A stretch of DNA of 64,000 bases, taken from contig MU001497.1 of assembly GCA_010093485.1 (NCBI GenBank), positions 1,106,513 to 1,170,512 of the forward strand. Reading direction: 5' to 3'. Position numbers and translations under genes: made by a program. The DNA comes from Karstenula rhodostoma CBS 690.94 (taxonomy: Eukaryota; Ascomycota; Dothideomycetes; Pleosporales; Didymosphaeriaceae). The notes under the pieces were generated by a model that did not search any database, was not told the origin of the DNA, and was given only the letters and a program-made list of their open reading frames with translations. This document shows positions 22,854-34,100 of this stretch, piece by piece (the stretch's first letter is position 1; every line of letters begins with the position of its first letter).

Positions 22854-25800
22854 CTAAGTCCCAGTTTCTGCGCAAAGGGTCAGTGTTCATGTTCACGTAA
22901 GTGTAAAATGAGTGAGATAACACGTACCAGTCTCAACACCCGGCTGTCTGCCATCCAGGTCGCCCGTGACCTTCTTCTTCAACTTCTGCATCCCAAGCAC
23001 CGCCTGGTCCTTCGCAAACTTGGCATTACGCGCCGGCTTCCATTGCATTATGCCGCGCTGCTTCCGCTCCTCGGTACGCTTGTTCTGCTTGTTGGTATCC
23101 TTGCTTGACTGGGACGAGAAGCCAGACGAGGCCGTGGTGTCGGTGCGCGCTGTGGACTGAGACATGCGCGGAGCCGTTGGTGACGTCGGCGACAAGTCCG
23201 TTCCCTGGTGCTTGAGCTGTCCGTTCGGCTTGTTCTCATTCTGTTTGGTGTCCGCGTCCTCGATGCCCAGATCGGAAGAAGAATCCGAGTACGACCCCGA
23301 ATCGTCGTTGTCCTCATCGTCAGACGGATGGAACGGGTCGTGCAGCGGCTCGTCGCGGCCGGGCTCCCTCCGCTTCTTGCCCTTCGTGTCGAGGTAAGCC
23401 TTTGGGTCCTGGCCGAAGGCGCCAGACCAGTCGACGCCGTCTTTGGCAAGCCACTTCTTCTTCTCCTCCGGGTCCGCATTTTTGAGGATGTCGCGGCCCT
23501 CGGTGAGGGACTCGTTGTGCAGCTGCTGGATGCGCTCAGGGAGCTCCTTCTCGACCTTGCGCGTGCGCACGCCCTCGGTGAGACACGCCTCCCACGTCTC
23601 ATATGTCTCGCGCGTGGGGTTGTCGACGATGAAGTGCTCGTGCGACTCGTCCATGCCTGCTTTGAAGCGCGCGCGGAACTGTAGACGCCCGACTTCTTCG
23701 AGGTCCTCGAGGCCGGGCTCGTTCTTGCAGTTGTCTTCGGTGATGTAGTTTTGGGTAAGGCGCGCTGGGCTGGATGTGGTCCAGATGGGGATGTTGATGT
23801 CGGTATCCTCGTTGTCGATGAAGTGCTGCAGCCAGATGACGGCGTACGCGGCCGCCTTGCGCTTGCTCGCAACATGGAATTCGAACACGATGGGAGACCT
23901 ATAGCGGTGCTTGACCGGCATACGGACATTGTGCTTACCATTGTCCGCTTTGAGGTCCCAGTAGTAGCCATCGCCTTCGTCGAGCTTCTGAGCTCCGCTT
24001 CGACCGATCTTACCAGTGCTTCCACCTGTCCGCAACTTCAGCTTAGCGGCGTGGTTGTAACCAACAGCAAGAATACGGTCAGATGCGAATTCGAAGCTGC
24101 CGACGTCCCAACCGAGCATGCTAGGCGGGAGTCGTGTCTCGATGCTACGGAAGAGCAGAGAGATGCGGATACGGCCGAAGCCGATACCTCCATCGAGAGG
24201 GTACCATCGCGTGACCTGTGAAGACGTCTCGAGCACGTCGGAGAGCTTCAGAGGAACCACACCAAGGATCGGGTCGTGTTCACGGTTGCGCTGGTCACGG
24301 ACGGTGACAGTGACAATGCCAGACCGCCAGTCACGCATGAATCGCTCGGTACCGGCGTTGAAGATAGGCTGCGAAGAGACAGCCTTCGAACGTGTCTTGT
24401 AGACCAACTCGTCGTTGTATAGGATGGTGCAATAGCTGGTGGGCAGATCGCCTCCCGTCTCCTCGGTAGCTTCTCCGTATGGCTTCGCCGGCTCAAACTC
24501 GCGGCCATTGCGAGAGCCACTTGTACCCTTGACATTATCAAGTTCAAGATTCACGATTTGATGGACGATGACGCTGCAGATACCGCTTGGCCAGAGTGGG
24601 TCCGGAGGAGTGTGCATAACTGCATCATCTTGCTCGTTGTTGACAACGCCCTTCTCATCTTGCAGCGCTGGATCGTTCTTCAGCTCTTCCGGAAGAGCGC
24701 GGTTCTTGCCATCAGTCCTGAGGGCGGGGCGGAACTTGGGCTTGCCAAAGTATCCCACTTCCCAGTGAAGTTCGCCAGGCATTTCGCTATCAGCGTCCAT
24801 ACCTGCAAGCTTGGAAGTCTGAGGGTACATCTTTCCGGGGTGCTGGATCATCTTCTGCATCGACAACTCGACCTTACCCACAATGTCATCAGCAGTATGC
24901 CTGTCCGAGTCCCAGAGTTCAACGCTGAGGTTTTCGTTGGCTTTAATTAGTTCAGGAGTAACGAGAAGCGCCGTAGTTTCCTCCCAAATGGGATTTCTAT
25001 CGTCCGTGATCACGCGCGTGCAGTACATTGGCTTGCCATACTTGCTGAAAGCCAGTGTAATGTAAGGATCGCTTCCACCATGTTTTGAGCCACGTCGATC
25101 CTGTTTGCTGAGGCCAGCTGCGCGATGGATTCGGATCCACAGAACACCAAGGGCCTCAGAGTCCTTCTGTATGGAGTCTCCCTGGAGGATGGCACGCATG
25201 TCAATAGACATCGACTTGGGGGCAATATACACTGTCAAGACCGTCAGCGCACTGGTACATGATGATGCGAACTATAAAAACTTACTGCTCGCTGCAGCTT
25301 TGATCGCATAATTGACAAAATTGCTGATCAAAGGCAGATTGAGGATATTGACACCCTTCTCGACCATTGGAATACAACCAGCCTCAACCTGCGGAGCGCC
25401 CATCAGGGTAAAGGTCAAAGTCTTCAAGAACGGAGGTTCAGGGGTCATAGCCATGCGTAGTCGCACGGTTCCAACAAGACCTTGAAGCTCAACAAAGATT
25501 GGGAGCGGAACACCGAAGAGACCCTTAATCCCAAGGTAGAACACCAACTGCATGTGCATATTGCGCGCGCGGTCGGATGCTCGCTTGCCGCTCGGCTGAG
25601 CGTGGTATGCGAATGATACCTCCAAATTGTAGTAGTCACCTCCCTCCTCGTCTGCGGCAGCTTCTTGGGGGTCTTTGGTCTTTTTGTTTTCTTGGTGAAT
25701 TGCTTGCTTCATCTCAGACATGTGGGTATCTGGGAGAGCCCGCAAGCTGAGAATCCGCAGTGGATTGCTTCCTTGATTGATTTCGGCGACTCGAACGTTT

Positions 25801-26753
25801 TCGATGATACCAGGAACAGAGGCCTGCATGACATCCTCAAGCATGTCAGCTACACCTTGAAACATGTCCGGGTTGATCAGTCCCCACACTATGCCGAGCA
25901 TCGTGTTCATCCATTCAACAGACTCAGGGAGTAGATTTGCGGTGGCCTGTATGTGTTAGCACTGGATAGCCGTCATGGGCAGTAGACGCACCATCTGCCC
26001 TCGTGTCTTCTCGCTATCCCACTCAACTTCCCTTCCACTACGAATGACCTCTTTCACCCACAAAAACACTCCCGACGAAAGACACATGCCGAGAGGTACC
26101 AGACCCAGGAGTGCTCCGCCAAACATCTTCCCGACCACGACAGTGGCGACCAGTAAGCCAACGCATAATATGGTTGCTCGCTTCTCTAGGGCAGCGAATG
26201 TTGGCTCGTAGCTAACAGACGGTGTAGGATGGAACAGTATGTTGGTCTTCTCGCCGTGGATCGGCACATCGGAAGTTGTGCCCTCGGCGACTGGATCGGG
26301 CGGTGCGGTGACATCTTGGTTGTGTTTGTAGTCAGCCAACGAATCGCTTGGATCGGTCTTTATAGGCTGCGAGGTGTAAGCCTATCGGTTTCTTTGCGTT
26401 GCGGAACATGGACATACTGTGGGCTTTTGTAGGTTTGCATTGGGTACCGAGAGGGTGGGGTTCTCAACCTGGTCCATCATAGACTTGTTGACATCCTCAA
26501 TGGTGACCTCGTTGCCTGTGGTGGGATCTGTGACCACCTTCTGTGTGCCCTCAATGCCGGCCTTTTGTACCTGGTGGGGTGAGGCGTCTCCGGTCGCAAC
26601 CTTCGCCTTGCGTTCCTTCTCTTGCGCATCCAGCTTGCGGTCCCTTTCGGCCTTGTCCTTGTCGAGGTTCTGGATGAACTTCTTCACAGTCGGGACGGGG
26701 TTGGCGCCCGAATAGTGGCCACCCGGGGCGCGCTGCTGCTGCTGTTCCGCCAT
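22854..26753 (-). CDS. SMP- and C2-domain lipid-binding protein, Mug190-like
   Basis: Five exons (26753-26418, 26366-25992, 25946-25286, 25231-22928, 22867-22854) encode 1229 residues. The N-terminus is charged and soluble. A hydrophobic hairpin follows in exon 2 (ATILCVGLLVATVVVG and GLVPLGMCLSSGVFLW), placing the protein in the ER or plasma membrane. Exon 3 carries an SMP domain, a lipid-transfer fold found at membrane contact sites; it ends in SMYIAPKSM, restored only by splicing. Two C2 domains follow: VLWIRIHRAAGLSKQD...GGSDPYI, and a divergent one around CSVIVHQIVNLELD. The C-terminus is acidic and Ser-rich. The order matches fission-yeast Mug190-type proteins, relatives of tricalbins. 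The last 4-codon exon is the least certain element. Confidence 0.87.
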
Positions 26754-26981
26754 GATAGCGCGGTACGTCGACGACTCAACGGGCGAGCAAAGAAACAGGC
26801 CGTGCCCTGGAGTTGAGCAATTGGGTATGTTGGTATGATATGCGGAGGGGTAGAGGTAGGGGACGGAGGCAGATCCGATTGATTGAAGAGCTGAAACTCT
26901 CCAGGGTAGTGGCACGGAAAAGCAGGGCAGCAGGTGCGATGGCGCGTCAAAGAAGTGGCTACAGCGGAATCCCGTCTACCG

Positions 26982-26989
26982 TGACGTCA
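26982..26989. promoter_or_regulatory. Perfect CRE/ATF palindrome TGACGTCA
   Basis: TGACGTCA sits in the 553-bp divergent promoter between the SMP/C2 gene and the deacetylase gene, 229 bp and 318 bp from the two start codons. bZIP factors of the ATF/CREB class bind this site in fungi. Occupancy is inference. Confidence 0.5.
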
Positions 26990-27306
26990 TCGCAGCGCTT
27001 GCGTCGACATGGCTAGCTGCCGCGTCCACCATGGCTCGAATCGCCAGCCCATGCACTTGTCAAAAGCTGCCCCAGGGCTGCTGCGCAGAGTCGAGTCGAG
27101 TGGCTGGGCTCGTCCACAATTCCAAGTTGAGCATCCAAACCGCATCGTGCCCATGTCTGTGACGAAAGCGGGGGAGCCGCAGAGCCAATGGACGCGTGTG
27201 GAAAAGCGGGCCGGGTCGCCTAGCCCTGCTACGATCCCATGACGATCGCCCCGCGCCGTGCCCGCTCGACTCAGGCGTACGCACAAGACATAGCGTGATC
27301 CCGGCC

Positions 27307-28601
27307 ATGTCGGGCTGGTTCACCCTCTTCACGAACGCGCGGTATGTGCTCGGTGGCGAGCTCGTCGAAGACCACCTGGTCATCTCCGATGAGACTGGCT
27401 GCATCTTGAAGCGAGAGGGCTACATCGGCGGCGATGTTGTCGACTTGGACGATAACATCATCGCGCCTGGATTCCTCGAGCTGCATACCAACGGCGCCAA
27501 CGGTTTCCACTTTACGCACTTTGACGACGAAAACATCTATGCGCACAAGGTGGATAGCATTGCCCGGTACTATGCCACGCAAGGTGTCACGGGGTTCTGG
27601 GCAACCATTCCGACCGTCACGGCAGATGGCTTTCAAAAGGTGGGTTGATTTCCCATGGCCGGAGCTGAGATACGCCATCTGATCCTCACCAGATCTTACC
27701 CTCTCTCGCACCGCGCGATATACCGGGATCAGCCTCTCTTCTCGGTGCACACGCAGAAGGCCCATACCTCCACCCTGACAAGAAAGGCGCACACAACTCT
27801 TCGCTCTTCCAGCTGTGTGAGACATCGCCATCGACCGTTTACGGTGCCTCGAACCTTTCTTCTTCCGTCAAGCTGGTGACGGTCGCGCCCGAGCTACCCA
27901 ACTCCGCAAACCTAATCAAAACCCTCACATCCAGCGGCATCAAAGTCTCCATGGGTCACTCTACCGCCTCCTACGCAGACGGCCTAGCAGGCCTGGACGC
28001 CGGAGCAACATGTCTAACCCACACACTGAACGCCATGCCGCCGTTCGCATCCCGGATTCCAGGTCTAGCAGGTCTGGCATCGCTGCCATCTACACACAAA
28101 CCACTCGCACCTTGGTACACTATCATCCCAGATGGCGAGCACCTCCACCCAGCCACCGTATCCCTACTCTACAAGACCAACCCTAAACGCTCGATACTCA
28201 TCACCGACTCCATCGAGCTCGCCTCTCTGCCGGACGGCACCTACCCCGGCCACTCCCAGATCCCCTTCGAGCAAATAAAATCTGGAACTAGAGCGACAAT
28301 CGCGGGCACCGACACGCTGATTGGCGGCTGCATCCCGTTGCAAGAGGGCGTGCGCAATCTGATGTCGTGGTCGGGATGCGGCATTGCCGAGGCTGTGGGC
28401 ACAGTCACCGAGAACGTGGCTGCTTTTATGGGAATTGATGGTGTTGGTGGGAGAGGAGTGCTGAGAGAAGGACGGAGAGCCGATCTTTGTGTTATGAATG
28501 ATGAGGGTGAAGTATTGCAGACTTGGGTTTCGGGGCACAAGGTGTGGGATAAAGAAGAGGAGCTGAGGCAGAGGGAGGATGATGGGGAGGCGAGAGGGTA
28601 G
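27307..28601 (+). CDS. DAC1: N-acetylglucosamine-6-phosphate deacetylase
   Basis: Amidohydrolase that converts GlcNAc-6-P to GlcN-6-P plus acetate, the committed step of GlcNAc and chitin-monomer use in the cytosol. Two exons (27307-27639, 27693-28601) give 413 residues. Signatures: APGFLELHTNGANG, the metal-binding HAEGPYLHPDKKGAH (completed across the intron), VSMGHSTASYADG, CLTHTLNAMPPF, and the catalytic aspartate region SILITDSIELASLPDG. The C-terminal GVLREGRRADLCVMND closes the metal-dependent hydrolase fold. Length is normal for the family. The usual fungal GlcNAc catabolic neighbours (kinase, deaminase, transporter) are absent, so this is not part of a NAG cluster here. Confidence 0.93.
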
Positions 28602-29134
28602 GCGGATATCTGGTATAGAATGGAACTTTAGATGCAGGGGCTTTCCGACAGTCGATACTTAGAGCTTCATTCGTATACAAGTATGTCGATTCTACTGGTG
28701 TGTTAAGGTGAGGAGAAAAAAGGATGGTACAAAGGTGGACAGGCCATGACATATAAACAGGAGCGCCGGTGGTATGCTGCGTCGGCGGCAGGCATCGTCA
28801 ATGTTAAGTAGCTTTCCAATCCGCCTTTCTCGCAGGCTGCGACGGACTTTCCACCATATCCCTGTCAGTCCCGCGTCGGCCATCGTCGTTGCACGGGTGC
28901 CTCAACAAAAGATGATGGCCTTGTGTATCATGCCAGGACGATCGAGCGGTGGCCATCGGACTTGACGGGCGAAGGTGAGCAGGAAGGGCAGGTGCGAGTC
29001 TCTAGGACAGCAACAGCGTCCTGCCCGCCGCACCTACCTGCTCTATAACTCCCTCTTTGCAAATCCCCAGCACCGCTGTCGCCCCGCCACGTCTTTCTCA
29101 ACACCTGGGCATCTCGACAGTCACACTATCACAG
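28602..29134. other. Intergenic 3' of deacetylase gene
   Basis: About 530 bp. A CTATAA element near 29042 precedes the short frame listed next. Nothing else is supported. Confidence 0.45.
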
Positions 29135-29236
29135 ATGGCGCCTCTTATAGTGGATGAGCAAGCGATCATCGACCGCGCTGCCCAAACTCTCCGTTCGCGT
29201 ATCACTATCAGTAGTGCTGAATACTTGTCTGAATAG
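29135..29236 (+). other. Short ATG frame, 33 codons
   Basis: Begins MAPLIVDEQAIIDRAAQTLR and ends SSAEYLSE before TAG. It has a good start context, a TATA-like CTATAA about 90 bp upstream and a CT-rich leader. The residues look protein-like and helical. It could be a micro-gene or the first exon of a gene interrupted by the adjacent repeat material. No family recognised. Confidence 0.25.
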
Positions 29237-29469
29237 ACAGCCTGTAGTCTAAACTCTCATTTGTTCCGCTTTTACGGGTTGATGGAACAGCACCGATCAC
29301 AAAGTTCGTTCGTGCCGTGACTTCACTTTTCAACCCGTACCTGCCGCATGTGCGATTCACTCGGATCTCTCACTCACTCGCTCGCGCTCAACCCGACCTT
29401 CACTTTACCCTCTATATGTACCCAAGATTTCGCTCTTATCTCCATCAAACACACACTCTCAGCTTGGTG

Positions 29470-29605
29470 CTGCGGAGATGGCCTAGTGGTAGGAGCAGGA
29501 AGATAACAATAACATCTACACTGCCTCACAATATAGGTTAACCGTCTCCATCCAGCCAACCTGAGGGCGTGTGTTCGATTCCCACAATCAGCAAACTCGC
29601 TAATA
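29470..29605 (+). repeat. tRNA-like sequence, SINE candidate
   Basis: An A-box-like GATGGCCTAGTGGTAGGAGC is followed about 80 bp later by a B-box-like GTGTTCGATTCCCAC. The opposite strand reads CGNRTHALRLAGW, a peptide often produced by translating tRNA-derived repeats. The acceptor stem pairs only about four bases (GCTG with CAGC) and the T stem has one mismatch, so a working tRNA is unlikely. A decayed tRNA or a tRNA-derived SINE head fits better. Confidence 0.45.
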
Positions 29606-29917
29606 AGCACTATTGGTGTGGGCGGTTTCTGAACGTAACCACTTCGAGAGGGCGGCGTTTCTTTTTGAGGTTTCCCGTGTGCTGGTATTTTTTCCTCTTT
29701 TACAGGTGCAAATTCTTTTAGTACCTCTAAGTTCTTTAACTGCGTTTTGCCGTGGCTTGCAAAAGCGCGCGAAGTGTTATATTTGACAGGTGCAAGTTCT
29801 ACGGGAATGTAAGTATACTTAGGCAGTATATAAAGCAATATTAGAGAGCAGATATACATTATACGTTCTATCTGCTAAATTTTATTCTGACAGCGCTACG
29901 CTTATACATAACCAAGC

Positions 29918-30506
29918 TCACATATACCTACAAGACCTAAGCTTAGTTATCCTTGTTATTATTGTTATTGTTATTGTTATCGTCGTCGTCGTGTCGTCGT
30001 CGAGGATCTGGCCAATGTCGAAATACAACTTAGAGGCCTGCCTCACGTTTCGAACCTTCTCCCTTAGTTCTATGTTCTCCTTTCGAAGTGTAGAGATAGT
30101 AGTTTTATCCTTCCTACCGGTATGCTCAATCTGCCTTACTTTGCCTGGCCCCTTCATTAGCACAAACGGCCACGAATGCAGGCGAAATGCAACGTTACTT
30201 ACTTTACAGCTGCATTTTCCACTTCTAAAGCCAGGTTCTTGTGCGTCACTGAATCGAGGCCATCGGCCTGTTAGTCGGTTAATGATGTTGATTATGGGGT
30301 ATTTGTTTCGATACGTACGATGGTACGCAGTTCTTTAGCGGCGTTGTCATTCTAACCACTATGGCCTCCAATCGAGTTTCGCTTGATAGGGCGGGCCTTT
30401 GGAATCGACTTCTTGCTGATGACGGGAGCGGTGTTCCTTGTATTTGGTGCACTGTTGCCGATTCCGGCGACGCTCCGCTCGCTGGGTCGGGGCAAGAGAG
30501 GAGCCA
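29918..30506 (-). pseudogene. Broken, possibly spliced coiled-coil frame
   Basis: The leftward frame opens with ATG in good context (MAPLLPRPSERSVAGIGNSA, then KKSIPKARPIKRNSIGGHSG) and meets TAG. Beyond the stop, exon-like stretches read NDNAAKELRTI, DGLDSVTHKNLALEVENAA and EHTGRKDKTTISTLRKENIE. These have coiled-coil character and can be joined with GT..AG introns. The tail runs into a Thr/Ile repeat encoded by the microsatellite. The in-frame TAG fits loss of a CAG or CAA codon. I do not recognise a family; the exon structure is one of several possible. Confidence 0.3.
29954..30003. repeat. Compound microsatellite (TTATTG)n(TCG)n
   Basis: TTATTG-type units followed directly by CGT/TCG triplets, about 50 bp. 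On the minus strand it encodes an Asp-Thr-Ile run at the end of the broken coiled-coil frame. Confidence 0.85.
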
Positions 30507-30958
30507 TCGCAGTTGGGATAGTGGAGTTGTTGTTGCGCGCCGCAAAAGAGGTTGTCGCGGCGGTAGTTGCAGGGCGGGGCAGACAAGTCTTAAGTAAAAA
30601 TCTGAGCAGGTGGTCTGTTCTTCAAGTGACGGTGAAGCTCGGTATTTCAGCGTGGTGAAGACGAACTCAACTTCGTTTGCTGTCGAAGTGAAGGTGAGGG
30701 GTGAAGACAGCCAATCACTCACGCGAGGTGATGTGCTCCCAATCGAGATCATTACGCTAATCCGTGGTCTTTCAAATATCAATAATACGTTGTATTGCGT
30801 ACGAAGTGTTTATACAGCCTTAGTGCTCCCCAATGCAGTTCCCAACATATGTCAGTATTCGTGTAGAAATTTCCTTTCCTTACTATTCGTCTTAAGATGT
30901 ACCACGCATCAAACCTGTATATTGTGATGGGACGTCTTTCAGATTGGATAGATATCTC

Positions 30959-31518
30959 TCAAATAGCGCTGGCCAGATAGGAACATTCCAAGACCATTAA
31001 CTCCTCCAAGAGTTCAGTCTCAAAAGACCGATGACGTTCAGGACTTGAGACAATCATCCAAGCCCCACTACTCATTATGGTTCAAAAATCCGCCTCGAAC
31101 ACACTTCCCAAGCTCTAGAACGCCTTCTAGTCCTTCTCTTCCTACTTCAGCTTCTCCTTAACTGCCTCGTTCTCCTTCCCAGGCTTAGTGTTCAAGTTTC
31201 TGTATCGTGGAGCATCGCGCTGGGCGGAAGCTGACTTTAAAGTGAGAGCTCAGATTTCATAGTGCAAGGCCTATGTCCTGTTCTTAATCCTGTTAGCTTC
31301 TGTCCCCGTAGCAGTAAGCTTTTTGCTCATAGCCTCAAGTTATGCTTTCAGTTCTGCCTGCAAACTATCATGTAGTGTATACGGGCAGAAAGGGAAGCAT
31401 GTTGTCTTACAAAGCTGCGCAGGTTATCCACCAAGGTTGACCGGGCGACGGGTAAGGCGTAAAACGGCAAAGTGCCTCCAGAGCAATCCCTGGGCTCCTT
31501 CGACACGGCTGGGGCCAT
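30959..31518 (-). pseudogene. Decayed coiled-coil gene with nonsense codons
   Basis: Leftward. A 5' part opens with ATG (MAPAVSKEPRDCSGG...LVDNLRSF) and a GTAAGA donor. A second frame from about 31365 to 30959 reads LQAELKA, LEAMSKKLTATGTEANRIKN, KPGKENEAVKEKLK and SSPERHRSFETELLEEL. It is interrupted by TAA (31342), TAG (31273, 31144, 31129, 31117) and TGA (31252, 31084). Five stops fall where a coiled coil would have Gln (CAA/CAG) and two could be former CGA, so all seven are one C-to-T step from sense. Stop count alone is near random expectation; the case rests on heptad-like composition between stops. No family recognised. Confidence 0.4.
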
Positions 31519-32270
31519 GGCGTTGTCGTCGTCTGATGTTGAGGGAGATATGCGTGGTTTCGCCGAGCTGGAAGGGGAATGTGATCTGGCCTCAGACGGC
31601 GGAAGTACTATTAGTCGACCCAGGACATGCTTAAAGAATTCGGTGTTTTCCAGGTCTTGTAGAAGGCAGGAACTCGAAAGTTCTCCACGTTGCTCTTATG
31701 CAGCGGTAAGGTTGAGATAGAAGACTCTTTCACGACGTGGTGAGAGATATAATGAGCCTTAAACGTAAGTGGCGTAGAATGTAATATCGTGCATGCTTGG
31801 GAGGTGGGAGGGCAGCAAGTCAGAGAATTCTGCATTGTGTAGAGTTCCATCTATCCGTATCCAGTGCAAGTCCTGACCTTGGAGTGGCAGGACCGAGGAA
31901 ACTTGGCAGGTCTATGGCAATTTCTCCAAGAATAACTTACAACTATCCTTACAAAGGACCTCTAGAGATCTGCCTGCAGAGCCAATCAAATGATGAGATT
32001 GTTTGATCTCATAGTTACAGCCCGTGTCCCAAAAATTTGTTTCTTCAAGATTGTGTTGGAATCTTTGATGAGGTAGTGTATCACAATCCATCTACTCATG
32101 GCTTCTTAGAGCGTATCGATAGTCAGACTGATGAGTCAAGCATAGTAAAAATGAGGTGAACTCGCACTCGTTTGCCCAGGTCTGTGGAAATGAGGTGCGA
32201 GTGTCTCCAACACCCACAACAGGAGTCTTCTGACTTGGCGAGGGTCGTCATGCCTGCGTGTTTGTGATGC
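31519..32270. other. Relic-rich intergenic segment
   Basis: AT-richer than its surroundings. A leftward frame (31850-31611) contains NVENFRVPAFYKTWKTPN, which looks protein-like but has no start, splice context or recognised domain. Otherwise nothing supported. Confidence 0.35.
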
Positions 32271-33365
32271 TCACATCATCACCTGAGGGTCTCTGGAAAA
32301 CTGGTCTTGCTGGGCGTACGCGTCTCCCTGCAGAAAGTCGCGGCCAATGTTGTTGAGGTCGCCGAATGCAAGCATACTCTCGCTCGGCATCCGGCCATGT
32401 TCCTGGCAGAACGCAGTCCTTCTTTCCAGACCACTCTCCAGGAGACATGGATCCTGCCGCGCGTAGGTGGACCTCCTGCAAGACTTGGATACTATCGAAT
32501 GCAAGCACCTGGGCACTCTTTCTCGGCGCATTGGACTCGTTCCTGGCATACGGCAGGACTATCACCTTCTCTTAGAAGGCCTACAACTCCGATGCATTAT
32601 CCCGTGCCAAGATCATACCATACATACTCGAAGCGTATGGGCAGCTCGGTTGTCGATGCCACTGTCATGTCGTTCTAATTGCCATGTTTTGAAAAGTACC
32701 GACGTGAAACGTGCCTCGGTTTACGCGGTCCTTTTGCACGAGAACAGGGACTCCATCAAGTATGGTTCTCTACATCCTTGGGCACATCGCTACCTGCCCC
32801 TTCTTGTCCAACGTCGATTGCCCAACGACGGCATTGAGACAAGGGCGCATTCGGCACCTCTGGCCGTACCTCGCATAAATGACTCTTACAAACACCATCC
32901 TGGCATTATGTTGCAGCTCGTCAAAGATCTGACAGCTCCGAAGCCATCCTATCGCTCGGATTCCCCATCGCACCACAGCTCCGACGTGCAGGCTCTGCCA
33001 TAGTGTTTGCATGCTTTGCCGACTCTTGCACCATGCTCTGCCAATTCTTTCGCCTGGGTCTGCAGTGTCTTCCTCAACGAGACGCATACCCGCTCACGCA
33101 TACTTGCCGGGCTGAAGCGAGCTGCACCGTGAAGATGCGTGCCCAGCCGAGTGATGGGCTGGAAGCCGCAGCTACCCACTTTGCTTGCACGTCGCTTCCA
33201 AACACCAAAACGACCCTCATCTCGACCCTCTCACCCCCACATGGCCCTATTTCTCAAGTTTTCAACATCTGACGCCTTATCTTCGTCTTCCGAGTGCAGG
33301 ACGACCAGTTCGACATCCACGAGCTCGCACACCGATAGGCCAACAAGCCGCGGCCGGCGATGACA

Positions 33366-33402
33366 CGACAGGACAGCACAGGACAGCACAGGACAGCACA
33401 GG
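33366..33402. repeat. 10-bp tandem repeat GGACAGCACA
   Basis: Three perfect copies plus flanking partial copies. Confidence 0.85.
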
Positions 33403-34073
33403 CAGCCACACACCCGTCCCCAGCCGCGTGCTCCCGCAGCGAAGCTTCGACGAGCCTTCGAATGCAGAGCAGCTTAGCTGTTTTACCCCACGAGACGTCG
33501 ATGGCGTCCAGCCGGGCGTCGAGTGTGACTACGCCCGCCCGTCGTGCATGCAGCGAGCCGTCGAGCACGCTATCGTGAAGCTCCGCACCTTGGTTCGATA
33601 GTGCACGCCTGGAGCACAACAGCAATGCCAAGCGCCACGAGTCTGAGACACGGCGTGCACTTGTTGGATGCTCGGAGAAGGAGGCCTTGTGCGTGCGTGC
33701 GTGCTTGCCTGCCTGCTGTTGTTCTGTTGAGCCAGAGTGGGGAGGTGTCGATGCCTGCCACAGCTCACATGCGCCTGCCGTGGTGTCCACGTCGAGCATC
33801 ACAACACCACAACGCACCCATGGGGCCTCTAGAACCGCGCTGGAATCTTCAACATGCACACCCGCGGCATCTACGCGCCGTACACATCCTGGCAAGGCCC
33901 TGATCGTCACGCACAACACCACAGCACGCGCTCAAGCCGCGATCAGCGATGCCTCGACTCCGCTCCCCCCGTCGCCCGTCCGCCAACCTTCCCTTCAAGT
34001 AAACAAGACCTCAATCACCTGCGCACTAGCGACCCAGTGCATCGTCTCAAACCATGCATCCCAGCACCGTCCT

Positions 34074-34100
34074 GCATCGAACGCATCGAACGCATCGAAC
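34074..34100. repeat. 9-bp tandem repeat GCATCGAAC
   Basis: Three perfect head-to-tail copies. Confidence 0.85.

Noticed and set aside
23048..24025. 325-codon Arg/Ser/Thr-rich leftward frame
   Set aside because: Shifted-frame shadow of the SMP/C2 gene; composition is low-complexity.
29374..29859. 161-codon leftward frame containing CGNRTHALRLAG
   Set aside because: It is a translation of tRNA-like repeat sequence, not a gene.
32362..32560. Imperfect duplication read as a protein repeat
   Set aside because: No frame is open through both copies without frame changes; similarity is short.
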